From Astropecten irregularis (taxonomy: Eukaryota > Echinodermata > Asteroidea > Paxillosida > Astropectinidae), in contig OZ020244.1 in the NCBI GenBank assembly GCA_963971285.1, positions 21,080,001 through 21,144,000 on the forward strand: a stretch of 64,000 bases of DNA. The letters run 5' to 3'. The translations under genes and the position numbers were made by a program. Positions within the stretch are counted from its first letter, which is position 1; each line of letters begins with the position of its first letter. The notes under the pieces are model-generated. The model was not told the origin of the DNA. It searched no databases and saw only the letters and a program-made list of their open reading frames with translations. Positions 61,781 to 64,000 of the stretch are shown here, piece after piece.

Positions 61781-62023
61781 GGGACCAATTTCATAAAACT
61801 GTTAATCACAAAAATTTGCTAAGCATGACATTTCTGTCTTAATAAAAACAGGGTTAACAACCAAATTTCCAAGTGTAGTGTATCACTTGTGATTGTTCTT
61901 TGGCGGTTCAGTTCGCTGACCATGAATATCAAATGGAATTTTCAATAGTGGTTTGTTTTATTGGGCGATACATTTTTGTGCTAAGCAAATTTGTGTGCTT
62001 AACAGTTTTATGAAATTGGCCCC
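61781..62023. mobile_element. GGCCAATTTCA MITE
   Basis: Ends GGGACCAATTTCATAAA and TTTATGAAATTGGCCCC. Confidence 0.85.
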
Positions 62024-62424
62024 TGTTGAAATCTAGATGTTTGGCGTTCCATTTTGGAATGCATTCAGGGAAAATGCAATTTTGATTAAAATCTAATCAA
62101 ATTAAAATTATCAAATTGTCCTCCAGGGTAGTATCATCAAATATCAGTCAATTAGTCGAGAGCAATCTCTAAATCACATCCACTGGCACTGGTTGTTCGA
62201 AAGACGGGGTTTCTTATTCAATGAAGTCATTCATGGAGGAAATATTACTCAAGCCAAAATATTCAACCTAAGCAAACAAAACTGGCAGAGATTCAGTCAC
62301 TGATATAATTAGGTTTGGTCACGGTTTTGAATTTTATCTTTATTACAATAGAGATTTGCTGGTTACATAGCTAAAATGCACCATGTATCTTACTTATCAT
62401 TCACCATACAAAGTAATACTAATC

Positions 62425-62565
62425 TAATGTCCATGTTTTGTGTATCGCTTGTGATTGTTCTTTGGCTGTTGTTTGCTGACCATGAATATCAAATGAAATT
62501 TTTAACGGTGGTTTGTTTTATTGGTCAAGACATTTTTGTGCTTAGCAGCTCCATGAAATTGGCCC
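62425..62565. mobile_element. GGCCAATTTCA MITE, 5'-truncated
   Basis: Right half only, from GTGATTGTTCTTTGGCTG to CATGAAATTGGCCC. Confidence 0.75.
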
Positions 62566-62599
62566 TAGTACATTCATGGTTGTTATTGCCAATTCTAAT

Positions 62600-62661
62600 T
62601 TGCAACACAATCTGCCTTGAATAACACAATCTGCCTTGAATAACACAATCTGCCTTGAATA
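62600..62661. repeat. Three tandem copies of a 19-bp unit
   Basis: AACACAATCTGCCTTGAAT is repeated three times without change before decaying. Confidence 0.95.
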
Positions 62662-63075
62662 ATACTTAAGTAGTGGAGGAAGTATTTCAATAGAGAATTT
62701 TTATTCAATGCCTGTTTTAAATATGATAAAATGAAAACTATGCTTTATTTGTTAAAAGATGAAAAGCAGCATAGGAAATCCTGCTGAAAATCTCAACATT
62801 TATAAACCGTTTCCCGAATGACCTAGTTTTTACAATTGGGAAACACTCTCCCTTCAACAAATGAAAATATGTTTACATAAAGATTTTTCATAATATTTCC
62901 TGAGAGATGGGTAAAAGACATGCCAAGACTTCCTGATGATACTTGCGTGCTCCAAAATTCCGGTTCAGGAAGATAATCTAGAATTACCATGGGATTTTGT
63001 GCTTCTCGGAATGGCACGCACGAGTCTCATTACACACACATAGCACACAAACACACACACGGTTCATTTAAGTTA

Positions 63076-63397
63076 GGCCTAAAAAAAAATTGTTGTGTTG
63101 CCCTCAAATGAAAAAATTAAAATTTTGGGTCGGTCGGTCGATTTTTTCTGGGCAGACTTTCAAACATTTAAGAATAAATACAGGATGTATGGTCACCAGG
63201 GCTTATAAATCAACGGTCTTGGGACGTTTTGAGGAGACACGCTTTTTAACTGCTAAATCTTACATTTTCTGTCAAAATGGTGAGTTTTTATACTTTAGGA
63301 CTCAGAGAAAAGAAAAAAGAAAAAAAAATCCCGACCTTAAGTTTTGGCATTTTACGGTCGGTCGCTAAGGGCAACACAACAATTTTTTTTTTAGGCC
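63076..63397. mobile_element. Harbinger-like MITE, TTA duplication
   Basis: Ends GGCCTAAAAAAAAATTG and its inverse, extending through TTGTTGTGTTGCCCT; TTA on both sides (63073-63075, 63398-63400). Inner GTCGGTCGGTCG and CGGTCGGTCGC arms. Confidence 0.85.
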
Positions 63398-64000
63398 TTA
63401 TCAGGTCTCTAGCACTCTCAATTTTCCTCCACGAGAACGATTCCTGATTTGTAAAATCCCATCAAGTACATCGGAGCAACTATCTTTTAAAATGATCAAC
63501 GTACGAACACGAGACACATTTCATTACACACTCGGTTGCCTGTGAATTTAGGAAGAGATTTAACGGCTGATTAGGAGATACAGGACTTCGCTTGGCCGGC
63601 AATTTGAGAAGCGTATCATTTGGCAGTCAATTATTTTTTGCTATTTGGGGGGAGTTCACTGGAGCATTTCAGACAATGATGTTGTCTCATTGTATGCAAA
63701 TAAATCACTACACTCTTTAGAATAACATTATTTTACCGATTTAAGAGTCATTTACCATAGAAATAAATAAGGTTTTGAGAAATGGAGTATGAACTGAACA
63801 ATGAATATATTGTTAATCAACAGAAATTAAGTAATTGTGACTAGGGTCAGGGTCATAATTCCGTTTTAATTATACATTTGTTTTAAATTTTAAATCATAC
63901 AAATAATTTCTTCTCAATGATTCAGTCATACTTGAAATTAATATAAATATGAAAATTCCAATGATTTATGGTGGATAGTTGCATGGTGAACTAAATTTGT

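Larger units (their letters stand above)
50717..64000. other. RD3 3' side, gene desert with possible regulatory blocks
   Basis: No coding sequence recognised. Repeat copies are listed separately. Repeat-free blocks near 53.86-54.43, 57.07-57.41, 59.80-60.10 and 63.42-63.72 kb contain homeodomain-type TAATTA/TAATGA and octamer-type ATGCAAAT words; conservation is untested. Confidence 0.5.

Noticed and set aside
1-64000. CRISPR arrays, operons, ribosome-binding sites, prophage
   Set aside because: The window is eukaryotic, with spliced genes and MITE/SINE repeats; none of these structures is present.

Overview
This window is eukaryotic: multi-exon genes with GT-AG introns, an AT-rich background, and dense short inverted-repeat transposons. 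The gene set (invertebrate-type TRPV channel, PUS7L, BRK1, an RD3-family protein) and the foldback elements point to a marine invertebrate deuterostome, most likely an echinoderm. Sea star or sea urchin is a guess from repeat style, not proven.

Layout. (1) 1-12,166, minus strand: a TRPV cation channel of the Inactive/OCR type in at least 13 coding exons. The ATG is at 12166 and the 3' end lies beyond base 1. Its largest intron (3559-7203) is nearly filled by two DNA transposons, one of them about 3.1 kb with an internal 84-87 bp tandem array. (2) 16,628-21,901, plus strand: PUS7L, a TruD-family pseudouridine synthase, 6 coding exons, about 819 residues. (3) 24,044-26,973, minus strand: BRK1 (BRICK1/HSPC300), a WAVE-complex subunit, 3 coding exons, 79 residues, ending in an 8-codon exon. 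PUS7L and BRK1 are convergent. (4) 27,600-29,955: two adjacent foldback elements with 16-bp subrepeats in their arms; the first has an 8-bp target duplication. (5) About 30-47.5 kb: a gene-poor mosaic of MITE and SINE copies. (6) 50,117-50,716, plus strand: a compact RD3-family gene with its coding region in one exon. A possible promoter and 5' UTR exon lie near 47.6 kb. (7) 50.7-64 kb: no recognisable gene; repeats alternate with repeat-free AT-rich blocks that could be conserved regulatory DNA.

The genes do not form a pathway. TRPV and RD3 suggest sensory-cell functions; PUS7L and BRK1 are housekeeping (RNA modification, actin nucleation). The most distinctive content is the mobile DNA: about ten inverted-repeat families, a tRNA-derived SINE with target duplications and nested insertions, a PIF/Harbinger-like element (TAA duplication), hAT-like MITEs (8-bp duplications) and the paired foldback elements. 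All exon boundaries were derived by hand from reading frame, splice dinucleotides and remembered family similarity; no database search was run.
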